A DNA stretch of 64,000 bases from Verrucomicrobium sp. GAS474 (GCF_900105685.1 NZ_LT629781.1:2294001-2358000); one strand, 5' to 3'; counted from the first letter of the stretch, positions 24,445 to 33,318 are shown. Numbers and translations: made by a program. The notes: generated from the letters alone by a model not told the origin.

Positions 24445-25152
24445 ATGAAACAGCCTATTCACCTCATCACCTCAATCTGTATTGCCGCCTTGATGCTCAC
24501 GCTCTCCGGCTGCAAGCAGGGAAAGAACGCCATCAACTCCGACGACAAGAAAATCAGCTACGGCATCGGCCTCGACCTCGGCCGCAAAGCGAAACAGGAC
24601 GGCTTCACCGTCGATCCCGACGCCCTCGCGAACGGCGTCCGTGACGGCCTCTCCGACACGAAGAAGCAGGCCTTCGAGGACAAGGACATCGAAGCCGCGA
24701 TGATGGCGAAGCAGAAGGAACTCATGGCCCAGCGCGAAGAGAAGGCGAAGACCGCCGGTGCCTCCAACGGCAAGGCCGGCGAAGACTACCTCGCCGCCAA
24801 CGCGAAGAAGGACGGCGTGAAGGTCACCGCCAGCGGCCTCCAGTACAAGGTCATCAAGGCCGGTCCCGCCGGCGGCAAGAAGCCCCTGGCGACGAGCGAA
24901 GTCACGGTCAACTACCGCGGCACCCTCCTCGACGGCACCGAGTTCGACAGCTCCTACAAGCGGAACGAGCCCGCGACCTTCCCCCTGAACCGCGTCATCC
25001 CCGGCTGGACCGAAGGCGTCCAGCTCATGACCGAAGGCTCGACCTACGAGTTCGTCATCCCCGCCGCGCTGGCCTACGGCGCGCAGGGTGCCGGCCCGAT
25101 CGCCCCCAACTCGACCCTGATCTTCCAGGTCGAGCTGATCAAGGTGAAGTAA
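24445..25152 (+). CDS. FKBP-type peptidyl-prolyl isomerase, lipoprotein (Mip/FkpA-like)
   Basis: The 235-residue protein has a lipoprotein signal (hydrophobic 9-21, lipobox LSGC with Cys 23). An N-terminal helical dimerisation domain follows (KISYGIGLDLGRKAKQDG...ANGVRDGLSD), then a long helix and the FKBP domain (VTVNYRGTLLDGTEFDSSYKRNEPATFPLNRVIPGWTEG...GAGPIAPNSTLIFQVEL). It is likely a membrane-anchored periplasmic fold catalyst. It is followed by a strong terminator, so probably monocistronic. Confidence 0.95.
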   Translation: MKQPIHLITSICIAALMLTLSGCKQGKNAINSDDKKISYGIGLDLGRKAKQDGFTVDPDALANGVRDGLSDTKKQAFEDKDIEAAMMAKQKELMAQREEKAKTAGASNGKAGEDYLAANAKKDGVKVTASGLQYKVIKAGPAGGKKPLATSEVTVNYRGTLLDGTEFDSSYKRNEPATFPLNRVIPGWTEGVQLMTEGSTYEFVIPAALAYGAQGAGPIAPNSTLIFQVELIKVK

Positions 25153-25170
25153 CCGAGATCACGCGACAGC

Positions 25171-25206
25171 AAAAAGCCGTCTCCCGGAAGGGAGGCGGCT
25201 TTTTTC
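25171..25206 (+). terminator. Rho-independent terminator after FKBP gene
   Basis: A 15-bp stem AAAAAGCCGTCTCCC/GGGAGGCGGCTTTTT with one T-G pair and a short loop, followed by further T residues. Confidence 0.9.
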
Positions 25207-25515
25207 GTTTCGGGGTGTTGGGTGGGGGGAGCGGCCCGTTGGGGCTTGCGGGGTCAACCCGGTACAGCTGGAGGCGATCCGCTTTATAGCCCAAGAGGGG
25301 CTTCGCCCCTCCTGGAACCTCCTGTTCTGAGGGCCTGAACTAGGCGGACGCGCTTTGGCGGCGCCTTGTCTCCGAACTGTTTTAAAATCGGCTGCTTCCT
25401 GGAGCGTCCGAGGGTACGAACTATAGGGAGAGACGGGGTCAATACGCCCAGATTCCTATTGGGAGATCGAGCCGCTTTGGTTCCGCCAGCCTCCGGACGC
25501 GCTCGCCCGCTCGCC
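25207..25515. other. 309-base intergenic region, no gene recognised
   Basis: It lies between the FKBP terminator and the end of the convergent UDP-glucose pyrophosphorylase gene. It contains a 7-bp hairpin GAGGGGC-TTC-GCCCCTC (25295-25311) and two copies of CGGACGCGCT near its two ends. No convincing ORF, RNA fold or member of the palindromic family was seen. Confidence 0.5.
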
Positions 25516-26955
25516 TTAAAACTCGATCGTTCCGTCCGCGTACGTCCCGGGCGGGACCGTTTTCTCTTCCCCGGACGCGTTCACGAACGTCACGTCGCCC
25601 ACGATCTCGATTCCTTGCGAAAAGCGGAGCAGCCCCTGCACGCGGAGGCTGCGGCACTTCTTCAGCGACGGAGCGCGGCTCCCGAAGAGGTCGGTCAGCT
25701 GGTCGGTGAAGCGGTAGTGGGCGGGATCGAGCTCGATGAACGGGCCTTCCTCGCTGCCGGAGATTTCCTTGCGATCGGCGCGGAGCCGCAGGCTCGCGTC
25801 GGGGGTCACCTCGTAGGCGTCGGAGCGGAGGCCGAGGAGATCGTTCGTCGTCTTCACCGGGAGGAAGCGGGTGCGCGGCACCTCGATCGCCATCGCGCCG
25901 GGGAACGACTCGATCGCCGCGCCCATCGCGGTCTCCAGCTGGATGACCTTCGGCGTGTTCTTGTCGCGGGGATCGAGGGTCTTCGCGTTGAAGATCGCGG
26001 GGAGCGGGATCACCCCGTTCTGCCGGTCGAGTTCCTTCTTCAACTGGTGGAGGTTGATCCAGAGATTGTTCGTGTTGAAGTAGCGGTGGCGCTCGATGTT
26101 CTGGAAGGTGTCCATGTCCTCGGCGGGGCACTGGGCGCTCTCCCGCAGCCGGAGGTGGCCGCTTTCCTTGTCCCGGCAGAGGTGGCCGCCCTTCTTGTCG
26201 GCATGGGTCCGGTGGGTCACCTCCATCATGAAGGGGCAGCCGAGGGAGGAGAACTGGTCGAGGATCGCCGTGTCGAGGGTCGCGCCGAGGTTGTCCGAGT
26301 TCGAGACGAAGAGATAGCGGATCTCCCGCGCCAGCAGGGCGTCGAGCTTCCCGCCGCCGACGAGGACGGAGTAGAGGTCCCCGTGGCCCGGGGGACACCA
26401 TTCCAGCTCCGGCTCGGCGGGCCACGAGGCGGGGGCGAGGGTCTCGGCGAGAACCTTCGGCACCTTGTTCTGGATCATCTCCCAATCGGCGTCGGTCCCG
26501 AGGCTGGGATAGCAGCGGGCGATGAGGTTCCGGGTCTCCTCGCTCGTCGTGAAGCTGTCCATCAGGAGGAACTCGATCGGGCCGTGGACCTCGCGGAGAT
26601 GGAGGACCTGGCGGCAGATGAGGTCGAGGAAGGAGAGACCGTCCTTCAGGGTCAGGAGCGACTTGGCCCCGTTCATCCCCATCGAGGTGCCGAGGCCGCC
26701 GTTGAGCTTCAGGAGGCAGGTATGGGAGAGGAGTTTTTTCGTCCGCTTCGCCCCCGGACCCTGGGTGCCGACGACGGGAAGGGAGGCGACGGCCTCGATC
26801 GACGCTTCGGCGATCTTGCCCGTCTCGCCCGAGGACAATTGATGGAAGGAGCGCTCGAAGGCGGCGATGGCGGCCGGGGAGATCCCGGCAGCGGCCATCT
26901 TGTCGGCGAAGGACTGGAATGAGGGAGGGGCCGTACCCTCGGGGGCGCTCGTCAT
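25516..26955 (-). CDS. UTP-glucose-1-phosphate uridylyltransferase, eukaryotic UGP type
   Basis: The 479-residue enzyme forms UDP-glucose for glycan synthesis. It has the UGP signature LKLNGGLGTSMGMNGAKSLL (about 82-101), EWCPPGHGDLYSVLVGGG, FVSNSDNLGATLDTAIL, and the late FLPVKTTNDLLGLRSDAY and C-terminal left-handed beta-helix. These are features of the eukaryote-like UGP/UAP group, not the bacterial GalU (about 300 residues). Lys and Gly in the first motif are the nucleotide-binding residues. The gene is divergent from the tannase-family gene, with about 200 bases between. Confidence 0.93.
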   Translation of the reverse strand: MTSAPEGTAPPSFQSFADKMAAAGISPAAIAAFERSFHQLSSGETGKIAEASIEAVASLPVVGTQGPGAKRTKKLLSHTCLLKLNGGLGTSMGMNGAKSLLTLKDGLSFLDLICRQVLHLREVHGPIEFLLMDSFTTSEETRNLIARCYPSLGTDADWEMIQNKVPKVLAETLAPASWPAEPELEWCPPGHGDLYSVLVGGGKLDALLAREIRYLFVSNSDNLGATLDTAILDQFSSLGCPFMMEVTHRTHADKKGGHLCRDKESGHLRLRESAQCPAEDMDTFQNIERHRYFNTNNLWINLHQLKKELDRQNGVIPLPAIFNAKTLDPRDKNTPKVIQLETAMGAAIESFPGAMAIEVPRTRFLPVKTTNDLLGLRSDAYEVTPDASLRLRADRKEISGSEEGPFIELDPAHYRFTDQLTDLFGSRAPSLKKCRSLRVQGLLRFSQGIEIVGDVTFVNASGEEKTVPPGTYADGTIEF

Positions 26956-27151
26956 CAGGAAGGGGTACAGAGGGGGGGAGGTGAAGTCGAGCGGATAACG
27001 CGTGATTAAGTAAAATGTACTACAGGCCCGGCTGAAGGCAAAAGAAGGAGATCGGATGCTTAACAGGGGAGATCGTCCGGGCCGGGGGCCTAAAATCGGG
27101 GGGAATCCCGATTAACGGCTTTGAAAATGACGGGTTACGGGGAAAGTGGGA

Positions 27152-28735
27152 ATGATCGGCGCGAAAATGAATTCTGGAATCCTCCCTTTCTGTCGCGCCA
27201 TGCTGGTGGCCTCCCTCTCCTTCCTCCCCTGCCTTCCCATGTTTAGCCAAGAATCCCCCGGCAATGCTTCCGCCGCCCCCGCCCCGTCCGACGACGAGGC
27301 CCTCCTCGCCCCGATCCGGGCGCTGAAGATCGAGGGGGCGATCACGCAGCTCACGCACGACGTCTCCCCGACGATGACGACGCCGGACGGGAAAATCCAC
27401 GATCACCTGGTCCCGCGGACCATCGTGAATCTCGTCCTCACCCCCGCCCCAGGTTCCCATATCAACGTCGAGCTGTGGCTGCCCGACGCCGCGAAATGGA
27501 ACGGCATCCTCGTCGGCAACGGCAACGGCGGGGCGGCGGGCAACATCAATCCGATGTCGCTCGCCTGGGGGCCGGGCCAGGGCTATGCCATGGTGACGAC
27601 CGACATGGGGACCGCGCCGAACTCCGACTCGGGCGTCGGGAACCCCGAGGTCTGGAAGGACTTCGGCTTCCGCGCCACCCACCTCATGACGGTCGTCGCG
27701 AAGCAGATCGTCGCCGCCTATTACGGGAAGGGGCCGACCTATTCCTATTTTGTCGGCGGCTCCACCGGCGGGCAGCAGGGGCTCCAGGAGGCGCAGCGTT
27801 ATCCCGAGGACTACGACGGGATCGTCGCCAATGTCCCGGCCCATTGCCGCACTCCGCTGCACGCCTACTTCCTGTGGAACTACCAGATCCTCCACAAATG
27901 CCCTTTCACCGAGTCGCAGGAGAAAAGCGTCGTCGCCGCGGGGAACGAATACATGGCCCCTCGGGAGGCGCCCGCCGTCGCGGGGAAATTCGTCTCCGAT
28001 CCGCGCGGCGATGCCAAGGACACCGAGGCGGTGATCGCCCTCGCCCTGAAGAACGACCCGACCCTGACGCCCGCCCATGCCGAGGCGCTCCGCAAGCTCT
28101 TCGCCGGGCCGACGAATTCCCTCACGGGGGAGCGCATCTTCGACGGCCTTCCCATCGGCGCCTCCTTCGCGGGCGCGACGGGGAATCTCTACCTCTTCAA
28201 GTGGGCCTTGGGCGCGAAGAAGCCGCTGGAGGAGATCGATTTCGGCCACGACTTCGACACCTACACCCGACTCCTCGGTCCCTATCTCAACGCGGAGAAT
28301 CCCGATCTCAGCCGATTCGAGGCGCGGGGCGGAAAGCTGGTCATGATGGCCGGTTCCTTCGACGCCTGCGTCCCCTATCACGTCTCGATCGATTACTACG
28401 AGCGGGTGATCGAGCGTCTCGGCGGGCTCGAGAAGGTCCAGTCGTTCTTCAAGTTCTACCTCATCCCCGGCATGGGCCATAGCGGGGGGCCGGGAATCCA
28501 GCAAGCGCCCAACATGTTGGAGGCCCTCCGGGCATGGCGGGAGAAGGGGACCGCGCCCGAGGCGCTCCGCGGCGTCCGCCAGGAGGAGGGGAAGACGGTG
28601 CTCGAGCTGCCGCTCTACCCCTATCCCCGGAAGGCCGCCTGGGATGCCGCCTCGGCCAGCTTCAAGCCGGTGGAGGGGCCGCGCGGCGGCGTCGGTCGCG
28701 TCTCGGACGCGGCCCTGCCCCCCGCCGCCGAATAG
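27152..28735 (+). CDS. Tannase/feruloyl-esterase family hydrolase, exported
   Basis: The 527-residue alpha/beta hydrolase has a signal peptide (about residues 12-32). The nucleophile is in VGGSTGGQQG (Ser 204), the acid in GSFDACVPYH (Asp 404) and the base in PGMGHSGGPG (His 443). ATHLMTVVAKQIVAAYYG before the nucleophile and FFKFYLIPGMGH are typical. Family members include fungal tannases, feruloyl esterase B and MHETase. The usual Cys before the Ser and Cys after the His (CS-D-HC motif) are Gly and Ser here. The start at 27152 was chosen for the GGGGAAAG ribosome site; GTG 27146 and ATG 27167 are alternatives. The substrate is unknown, probably an aromatic ester. Confidence 0.88.
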   Translation: MIGAKMNSGILPFCRAMLVASLSFLPCLPMFSQESPGNASAAPAPSDDEALLAPIRALKIEGAITQLTHDVSPTMTTPDGKIHDHLVPRTIVNLVLTPAPGSHINVELWLPDAAKWNGILVGNGNGGAAGNINPMSLAWGPGQGYAMVTTDMGTAPNSDSGVGNPEVWKDFGFRATHLMTVVAKQIVAAYYGKGPTYSYFVGGSTGGQQGLQEAQRYPEDYDGIVANVPAHCRTPLHAYFLWNYQILHKCPFTESQEKSVVAAGNEYMAPREAPAVAGKFVSDPRGDAKDTEAVIALALKNDPTLTPAHAEALRKLFAGPTNSLTGERIFDGLPIGASFAGATGNLYLFKWALGAKKPLEEIDFGHDFDTYTRLLGPYLNAENPDLSRFEARGGKLVMMAGSFDACVPYHVSIDYYERVIERLGGLEKVQSFFKFYLIPGMGHSGGPGIQQAPNMLEALRAWREKGTAPEALRGVRQEEGKTVLELPLYPYPRKAAWDAASASFKPVEGPRGGVGRVSDAALPPAAE

Positions 28736-28762
28736 GCGCGCCCGGGTCTTCCCCCGAAAACA

Positions 28763-28792
28763 AAATGCCCGCCGGGAGGCCGGCGGGCATTT
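28763..28792. terminator. Bidirectional terminator between tannase-family and Spy-like genes
   Basis: A 13-bp perfect stem AAATGCCCGCCGG/CCGGCGGGCATTT (28763-28775 and 28780-28792) with a 4-base loop GAGG, located between convergent stops. Confidence 0.85.
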
Positions 28793-28830
28793 CGAGGGAT
28801 CAGGAATCGCGCAGGAGGAGGCGCAGGTCC

Positions 28831-29280
28831 TTACTTCGCCGCGGGGGCGTCGCTGCCGGGACCGCCAGGACCGCCGGGGCCGCCCGGGCCGCCGTGGGGC
28901 TTCATCGCCTTGAACTTCTCGAGCTGGGCGGGGGTGAGGATCGCCTGGATCTTCGGCAGATCGGCGTCGCGGAGGGCCTTCATCTGGGTCTTCTTTTCCT
29001 CGTCGGTTAGGGAGGTGTTCTCGCGGATCGCCTTGCCCGAGGTGTGTTCGGCCTCGAAGATCACCTTGAGCTTCGCGACCTGGTCGTCGGTGAGGGAGAG
29101 ATCCTTCTGCATCCGTTCGAGCATGTGGCCGCCGCCATGATGCTCGCCTTCACCGGGAGGGGGAGGGGTGCCGGCTGCGGGAGCGGCGTCGGCGGCCTTG
29201 GCCGAGCCGGTGAACGAGGCGACGGCGAGGATCATCAGTCCCGCGCCGAGGTGGCGAATCGATTTGAGTGTGGATTTCAT
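28831..29280 (-). CDS. Spy/CpxP-like periplasmic protein
   Basis: The 149-residue protein has a signal peptide ending near SAKAAD (about 29) and a His/Gly-rich stretch (EGEHHGGGHM). The helical body carries two LTxxQ motifs, LTDDQVAKLK and LTPAQLEKFK, the mark of Spy/CpxP-family periplasmic chaperones and metal-sensing proteins. The C-terminus is a GGP repeat (four units). The His-rich segment suggests metal binding. The start at 29280 (MKSTLK) begins a proper signal peptide; an upstream ATG adds an implausible 24 residues. Confidence 0.85.
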   Translation of the reverse strand: MKSTLKSIRHLGAGLMILAVASFTGSAKAADAAPAAGTPPPPGEGEHHGGGHMLERMQKDLSLTDDQVAKLKVIFEAEHTSGKAIRENTSLTDEEKKTQMKALRDADLPKIQAILTPAQLEKFKAMKPHGGPGGPGGPGGPGSDAPAAK

Positions 29281-29444
29281 GGTGTGGGTTTCGGGTTGGT
29301 TGGACAAAGTGCTTCGGTGAGCGTTAACAAGCCAGATGCGCGAGAGGGGCATGCGGTTACAATAATTTTCATTTTCAGGGTGTTTTCGTGGGCGCGCCTC
29401 TGTTTTTCACTGGTGATCGGGGGGCGGTTTGACATTCTGGCGGG

Positions 29445-30815
29445 GTGAACGGCTCCCATCTCGACGATTTCCTCCGGTTTCTCTCCTTCCCCAGCGTCTC
29501 GGCCGATTCGGCCCCGGCCTACCGGCAAGGGGTGAAGGAATGCTCCGAATGGCTGGCCGGCCGGCTCCGGGCGGCGGGCCTCGTTCCCGAGATCCACGAG
29601 ACGCCCGGCAACCCGATCGTCGTCGCCCGGAACGCCCACGCGGCGGGCCTCCCCACCGTCCTCATCTACGGCCACTACGACGTCCAGCCCGTCGATCCCC
29701 TCGCGCTCTGGCACCACCCTCCCTTCGAGCCCCATGTCGAAAACGGCATCGTGACGGCGCGCGGCTCCGCCGACAACAAGGGGCAGATCCTCGCCCACAT
29801 CCTCGGCGTCGAGGAAGGGCTGAAGGAAGGGAACGGGAAACTCCCCGTGAACCTCATCTTCCTCATCGAAGGGGAGGAGGAAATCGGGAGCCCGAACCTC
29901 GCCCCCTTCCTCGAAGCCCATAAGGAAGCCTTCCGCTGCGACGGCGTCGTCATCTCCGACAGCCCGATGATCGCCCCCGGAGTCCCGACCCTCACCTACG
30001 GCCTCCGGGGCGTCGCCGCCATGGAAGTCTCCGTCTACGGCCCGGCCAAGGATCTCCATTCCGGCATGTACGGCGGCGCGGTCGAGAACCCCGTCACCGT
30101 CCTCGCCCGCCTCGTCGCCTCCCTCCACCAGGCCGACGGCTCCGTCGCCGTCCCTGGCTTCTACGACGGCGTCGAGCCCGTCGCGGCCTGGGAACGCGAG
30201 GAGTGGGCGAAGCTCCCCTTCGGCGCGGCGGAGCTCCTCGCCGCCAGCGGCGCCCCCGCCCTCGGCGGGGAGAACCATCTCGGCGTCCACGAGCGGCTCT
30301 GGGCCCGCCCCACCGCCGAGGTCAACGGCCTCTACGGCGGCTACCAGGGCGAGGGCTCGAAGACCGTCCTTCCCGCCGAGGCCCACGCGAAGCTCACCTT
30401 CCGCCTCGTCCCCGGCCAGGACTCCGCCTCGGTCCTCGCCGCCGTCGAGGCCCACCTCCGGGCGAAGGCCCCCGGGAGCGTCCGCCTCGTCGTCACCCCC
30501 GGCCATGCCGGGGAGGCCTACGTCACCTCGCCAATCACCGGCTGGGGGGCGGCGGCCCAGTCGGCCCTCCGGATCGCCTTCCCCGGAAAGGAGATCGCCC
30601 TGACCCGGGAAGGGGGGAGCATCCCCATCGTCGGCGACTTCCGCCGCATCCTCGGCGTCGATACCCTCCTCCTCGGCCTCTGCCTTCCCGATTGCAACGC
30701 CCATTCGCCCAACGAAACCTTCCCCCTCGCCAACCTCGAGGCCGGGATCCGGCTGAACCGGGCCCTCCTCCCCGAATTGGGGGCGATCGGGGGAGGAAAA
30801 CCCCCTATAAAATAA
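29445..30815 (+). CDS. M20 family metallopeptidase (dipeptidase type)
   Basis: The 456-residue dizinc peptidase shows YGHYDVQPVDP (His and Asp ligands), ARGSADNKGQI (bridging Asp), EGEEEIGSPNL (catalytic Glu-Glu) and SDSPM. The dimerisation domain carries GLRGVAAMEVSVYGPAKDLHSGMYGG, and the C-terminal His ligand is in CNAHSPNE. This matches the CNDP-like M20 subgroup that cleaves short peptides in the cytosol. The start is GTG at 29445, the first in-frame start with a GGCGGG ribosome site; NGSHLDDFLRFLSFPSVS is a typical N-terminus. rplY follows after 66 bases. Confidence 0.93.
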   Translation: MNGSHLDDFLRFLSFPSVSADSAPAYRQGVKECSEWLAGRLRAAGLVPEIHETPGNPIVVARNAHAAGLPTVLIYGHYDVQPVDPLALWHHPPFEPHVENGIVTARGSADNKGQILAHILGVEEGLKEGNGKLPVNLIFLIEGEEEIGSPNLAPFLEAHKEAFRCDGVVISDSPMIAPGVPTLTYGLRGVAAMEVSVYGPAKDLHSGMYGGAVENPVTVLARLVASLHQADGSVAVPGFYDGVEPVAAWEREEWAKLPFGAAELLAASGAPALGGENHLGVHERLWARPTAEVNGLYGGYQGEGSKTVLPAEAHAKLTFRLVPGQDSASVLAAVEAHLRAKAPGSVRLVVTPGHAGEAYVTSPITGWGAAAQSALRIAFPGKEIALTREGGSIPIVGDFRRILGVDTLLLGLCLPDCNAHSPNETFPLANLEAGIRLNRALLPELGAIGGGKPPIK

Positions 30816-30881
30816 GGTATTGCCATTTCCCCCGAAGCCGATAGGCTCGCCCCTCCTCATTTTTAACAAGGTAGAACTCTT

Positions 30882-31580
30882 ATGGCCAAGACCATCTCAT
30901 TGAAAGCCAGCACGCGCACCCAGTTGGGCCGCAACGCGATCAAATCCCTCCGCAAGTCGGGCGTCATCCCCGGCGTCATTTACGGCAAGAAGGGAACCCA
31001 CCCCGTTTCCATCGACAAGAAGGAACTCAAGGAAGCCCTCCACGGCGTCTCCAGCGAGAACGTCCTCGTCGATCTCCAGTTCGCCTCCGAAGGCAAGACG
31101 GAAGCGAAGTTCGTCTTCCTCCAGGAAGTCCAGCACGACTTCCTCCTGAACGTCATCACCCACGTCGATCTCCACGAGATCGCCGCCGATGAGGAACTCC
31201 ACGTCGACGTCCCCGTCCTCGAAGTCGGCGAAGCCCCCGGCGTCACCGTCGCCGGCGGCCTCCTCGACACCGTCCTCCGCCGCCTCCACGTCGCCTGTCT
31301 CCCGAAGAACCTGCCGGAGAACATCGTCGTCGACGTCTCGAAGCTCGAAGTCGGCCAGGCCATCCACGTCGGCGACATCGAGCTCCCCGCCGGTGTCCGC
31401 GTCCTGAACCCGAAGGACCAGATCATCGTCGTCGTCCACGCCCCGAAGACCGAGGAAGAAGCCAAGGCCGCCGAAGGCACCGCCGACGCCGCCAAGGAAC
31501 CCGAAGTCATCAAGGAAAAGAAGGTCGACCCCGCCGCGGCCGCCGCCGACCCCAAGGCCAAGGACGCGAAGAAGAAGTAA
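30882..31580 (+). CDS. rplY: 50S ribosomal protein L25 (CTC/TL5 type)
   Basis: The 232-residue protein binds 5S rRNA. The N-terminal L25 domain shows RTQLGRNAIKSLRKSGVIPGVIYGKK, then QVHDF-like VQHDFLLNVITHVDLHEI. The beta-rich CTC domain contains GVTVAGGLLDTVLRRLHVACLPKNLPE and a Lys/Ala-rich tail of about 40 residues. This is the long TL5/CTC form found outside Enterobacteria. It is followed by a strong terminator, then pth, the pairing seen in many bacteria (L25-Pth). Confidence 0.96.
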   Translation: MAKTISLKASTRTQLGRNAIKSLRKSGVIPGVIYGKKGTHPVSIDKKELKEALHGVSSENVLVDLQFASEGKTEAKFVFLQEVQHDFLLNVITHVDLHEIAADEELHVDVPVLEVGEAPGVTVAGGLLDTVLRRLHVACLPKNLPENIVVDVSKLEVGQAIHVGDIELPAGVRVLNPKDQIIVVVHAPKTEEEAKAAEGTADAAKEPEVIKEKKVDPAAAAADPKAKDAKKK

Positions 31581-31605
31581 TTCTTCTCCCTCCGGTTCCT
31601 TCAAG

Positions 31606-31642
31606 AAATCTCCCCGTGCCTCTGGCCGGGGAGATTTTTTTT
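31606..31642 (+). terminator. Rho-independent terminator after rplY
   Basis: An 11-bp stem AAATCTCCCCG/CGGGGAGATTT (31606-31616 and 31627-31637) with a 10-base loop and a run of T residues. Confidence 0.92.
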
Positions 31643-31666
31643 GGCTAGATTCCCTTCCGGCAACCC

Positions 31667-32236
31667 ATGTCCGAATCCTCCTTCCAGTACCGCCTCGTCG
31701 TCGGCCTCGGCAATCCCGGGAAAGAATACGACGGCACCCGCCACAACATCGGCTTCGCCGTCCTCGACAGCCTGGTCTCCGGTTTCACCCGGGACACGAA
31801 GGGCCCCTCCGACGTCGCCCGGGATGGGGAGATCCGCTACGTCAAGCCCCGGACCTACATGAACCTGAGCGGCAACGCCGTCCTCTCCTGGCTCTCCTGG
31901 CTGAAGCTGCGCCCCTCCGACCTCCTCGTCGTCGTCGACGACTTCGCCCTCCCCCTTGGCGAGGTCCGCCTCCGGGAGCGGGGGAGCCACGGAGGCCACA
32001 ACGGCCTCCGCTCCATCGAGACCGTCCTAGGAACCCGGGAATACGCCCGCGTCCGGTGCGGCATCGGCCCGGTGCCGGAGCGGTGGGCCGTCGAGGACTT
32101 CGTCCTCGCCCGGTTCACCCCCGAGGAGCGGGAAAAGACCGCCAAATTGACGGCGACGGCCGCCGATGCGATTCAGTATTGCCAGAGCAGGGGGATTTCG
32201 CTAGCAATGACCTCCTTCAACGGAAAAACGGACTGA
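31667..32236 (+). CDS. pth: Peptidyl-tRNA hydrolase
   Basis: The 189-residue enzyme frees tRNA from drop-off peptides. It shows VVGLGNPGKEYDGTRHNIGFAVLD with the catalytic His, YVKPRTYMNLSGNAV, VVVDDFALPLGEVRLRERGSHGGHNGLRSIE and YARVRCGIG. The length is standard. It sits between rplY and rpsF. Confidence 0.97.
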   Translation: MSESSFQYRLVVGLGNPGKEYDGTRHNIGFAVLDSLVSGFTRDTKGPSDVARDGEIRYVKPRTYMNLSGNAVLSWLSWLKLRPSDLLVVVDDFALPLGEVRLRERGSHGGHNGLRSIETVLGTREYARVRCGIGPVPERWAVEDFVLARFTPEEREKTAKLTATAADAIQYCQSRGISLAMTSFNGKTD

Positions 32237-32299
32237 TATAAGATACAGCCCTTTTCCGAAAGATTTACAAAAACCGCAGCACTAGAAAGAAGTAATCAG

Positions 32300-32617
32300 A
32301 TGAGCAATCGCTACGACGGCCTCTACATCCTTGATGGCCAGCAGAAAGACGCCAAAGACGACCCGATCAAGGCCACCCTTGACCTGATCGAAAAGGAAAT
32401 CACCACCCTCGGTGGCACGATCCTCGGCACCCAGAAGATGGACCGCCGCCGCTTCGAGCGCATCGCCGACGACAAGGTCGACTCCGGCTTCTACGTCAAC
32501 ATCCAGTTCAGCCTCGCCCCCGCGAAGCTCGCCTCCCTCCAGGCGAAGCTCAAGCTGACCAAGGGTGTCTTCCGCCAGTTCTATCTCAAGGCCAAGGCCG
32601 AAGCGGCCGTCGCCTAA
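32300..32617 (+). CDS. rpsF: 30S ribosomal protein S6
   Basis: The 105-residue protein has the S6 ferredoxin-like fold: YDGLYILDGQ, LGGTILGTQKMDRRRFERIADDKVDSGFYVNIQFSLAPAKLASLQAKLKLTKGVFRQFYL. S6 pairs with S18 on the platform of the small subunit. A ribosome site AGAAAGAAG precedes the ATG. ssb follows after 50 bases in the usual S6-SSB order. Confidence 0.93.
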   Translation: MSNRYDGLYILDGQQKDAKDDPIKATLDLIEKEITTLGGTILGTQKMDRRRFERIADDKVDSGFYVNIQFSLAPAKLASLQAKLKLTKGVFRQFYLKAKAEAAVA

Positions 32618-32667
32618 GTTGGAATTCGCCTCAGTCCTCCCTCCCAACGCCCCACGACGCCCTTCCC

Positions 32668-33174
32668 ATGGCCGACCTCAATAAAGTCCTGCTCATCGGG
32701 AACCTGACCCGCGATCCCGAGATCCGCTACACCCCGAAGGGGACCGCCGTCGGCGACCTCGCCATCGCGATCAACAGCACCTACAAGACGCAGGACGGGC
32801 AGACCAAGGACGAGGTTTGCTACGTCGACATCGTCGCGTGGGGCCGTCAGGCCGAGACCTGCAAGGAGTTCCTCCAGAAGGGGGCCCCGATCCTCGTCGA
32901 CGGACGCCTCCAGCTCGACCAGTGGGAGACCAAGGAAGGCGAGAAGAAGAGCCGCCTCCGCGTCCGCGCCGAGCGCATCCAGTTCCTCGGCCGCCCGAAG
33001 GGCGAGGGGCAGGGTGGCGGCGGCGGCGCGCCTTCCTCCTCCGGTGGCGGCTATCGCCGTCCCGAAGGCGGTGCGCCCTCTTCCTCCTCCTCCCGCCCCC
33101 CCGCGTCGGAACCCCCGCACCATCCCGCGGACGACTTCCACGACTCGCACCCGGACGACGACGTTCCGTTCTAG
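32668..33174 (+). CDS. ssb: Single-stranded DNA-binding protein
   Basis: The 168-residue protein has an OB fold at residues 1-108 (LNKVLLIGNLTRDPEIRYTPKGTAVGDLAIAIN...YVDIVAWGRQAETCKEFLQKGAPILVDGRLQ). A Gly/Ser/Pro-rich linker and the acidic tip DDDVPF follow, which recruits partner proteins. It follows rpsF. A terminator directly after it separates it from rplI, and no rpsR gene is present where it is often found. Confidence 0.97.
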   Translation: MADLNKVLLIGNLTRDPEIRYTPKGTAVGDLAIAINSTYKTQDGQTKDEVCYVDIVAWGRQAETCKEFLQKGAPILVDGRLQLDQWETKEGEKKSRLRVRAERIQFLGRPKGEGQGGGGGAPSSSGGGYRRPEGGAPSSSSSRPPASEPPHHPADDFHDSHPDDDVPF

Positions 33175-33195
33175 GACGGCAGCGATCGAGAAAAG

Positions 33196-33221
33196 CCGAA
33201 CGGGGAACCGTTCGGTTTTTT
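33196..33221 (+). terminator. Rho-independent terminator after ssb
   Basis: An 8-bp stem CCGAACGG/CCGTTCGG with a GGAA loop (33204-33207), followed by six T residues, ending the rpsF-ssb transcript before rplI. Confidence 0.92.
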
Positions 33222-33318
33222 CGTTTCTATCCCCCGATTGGGATTAGTTGACGATTAGATTTGACGACGCCCCGATTTTTGGGAAAGTAACTCCCCTCCA
33301 TTTTTACGAAGGAATATT

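Noticed and set aside
25295-25311. Hairpin GAGGGGC-TTC-GCCCCTC considered as a member of the palindromic family.
   Set aside because: It lacks the 15-base core and the CTAGAGCCTG ends, and the arms are short.
25415-25433. TACGAACTATAGGGAGAGA resembles the end of a phage T7 promoter.
   Set aside because: It lacks three bases of the consensus (CTC) and the upstream part, there is no phage gene nearby, and the match is probably chance.
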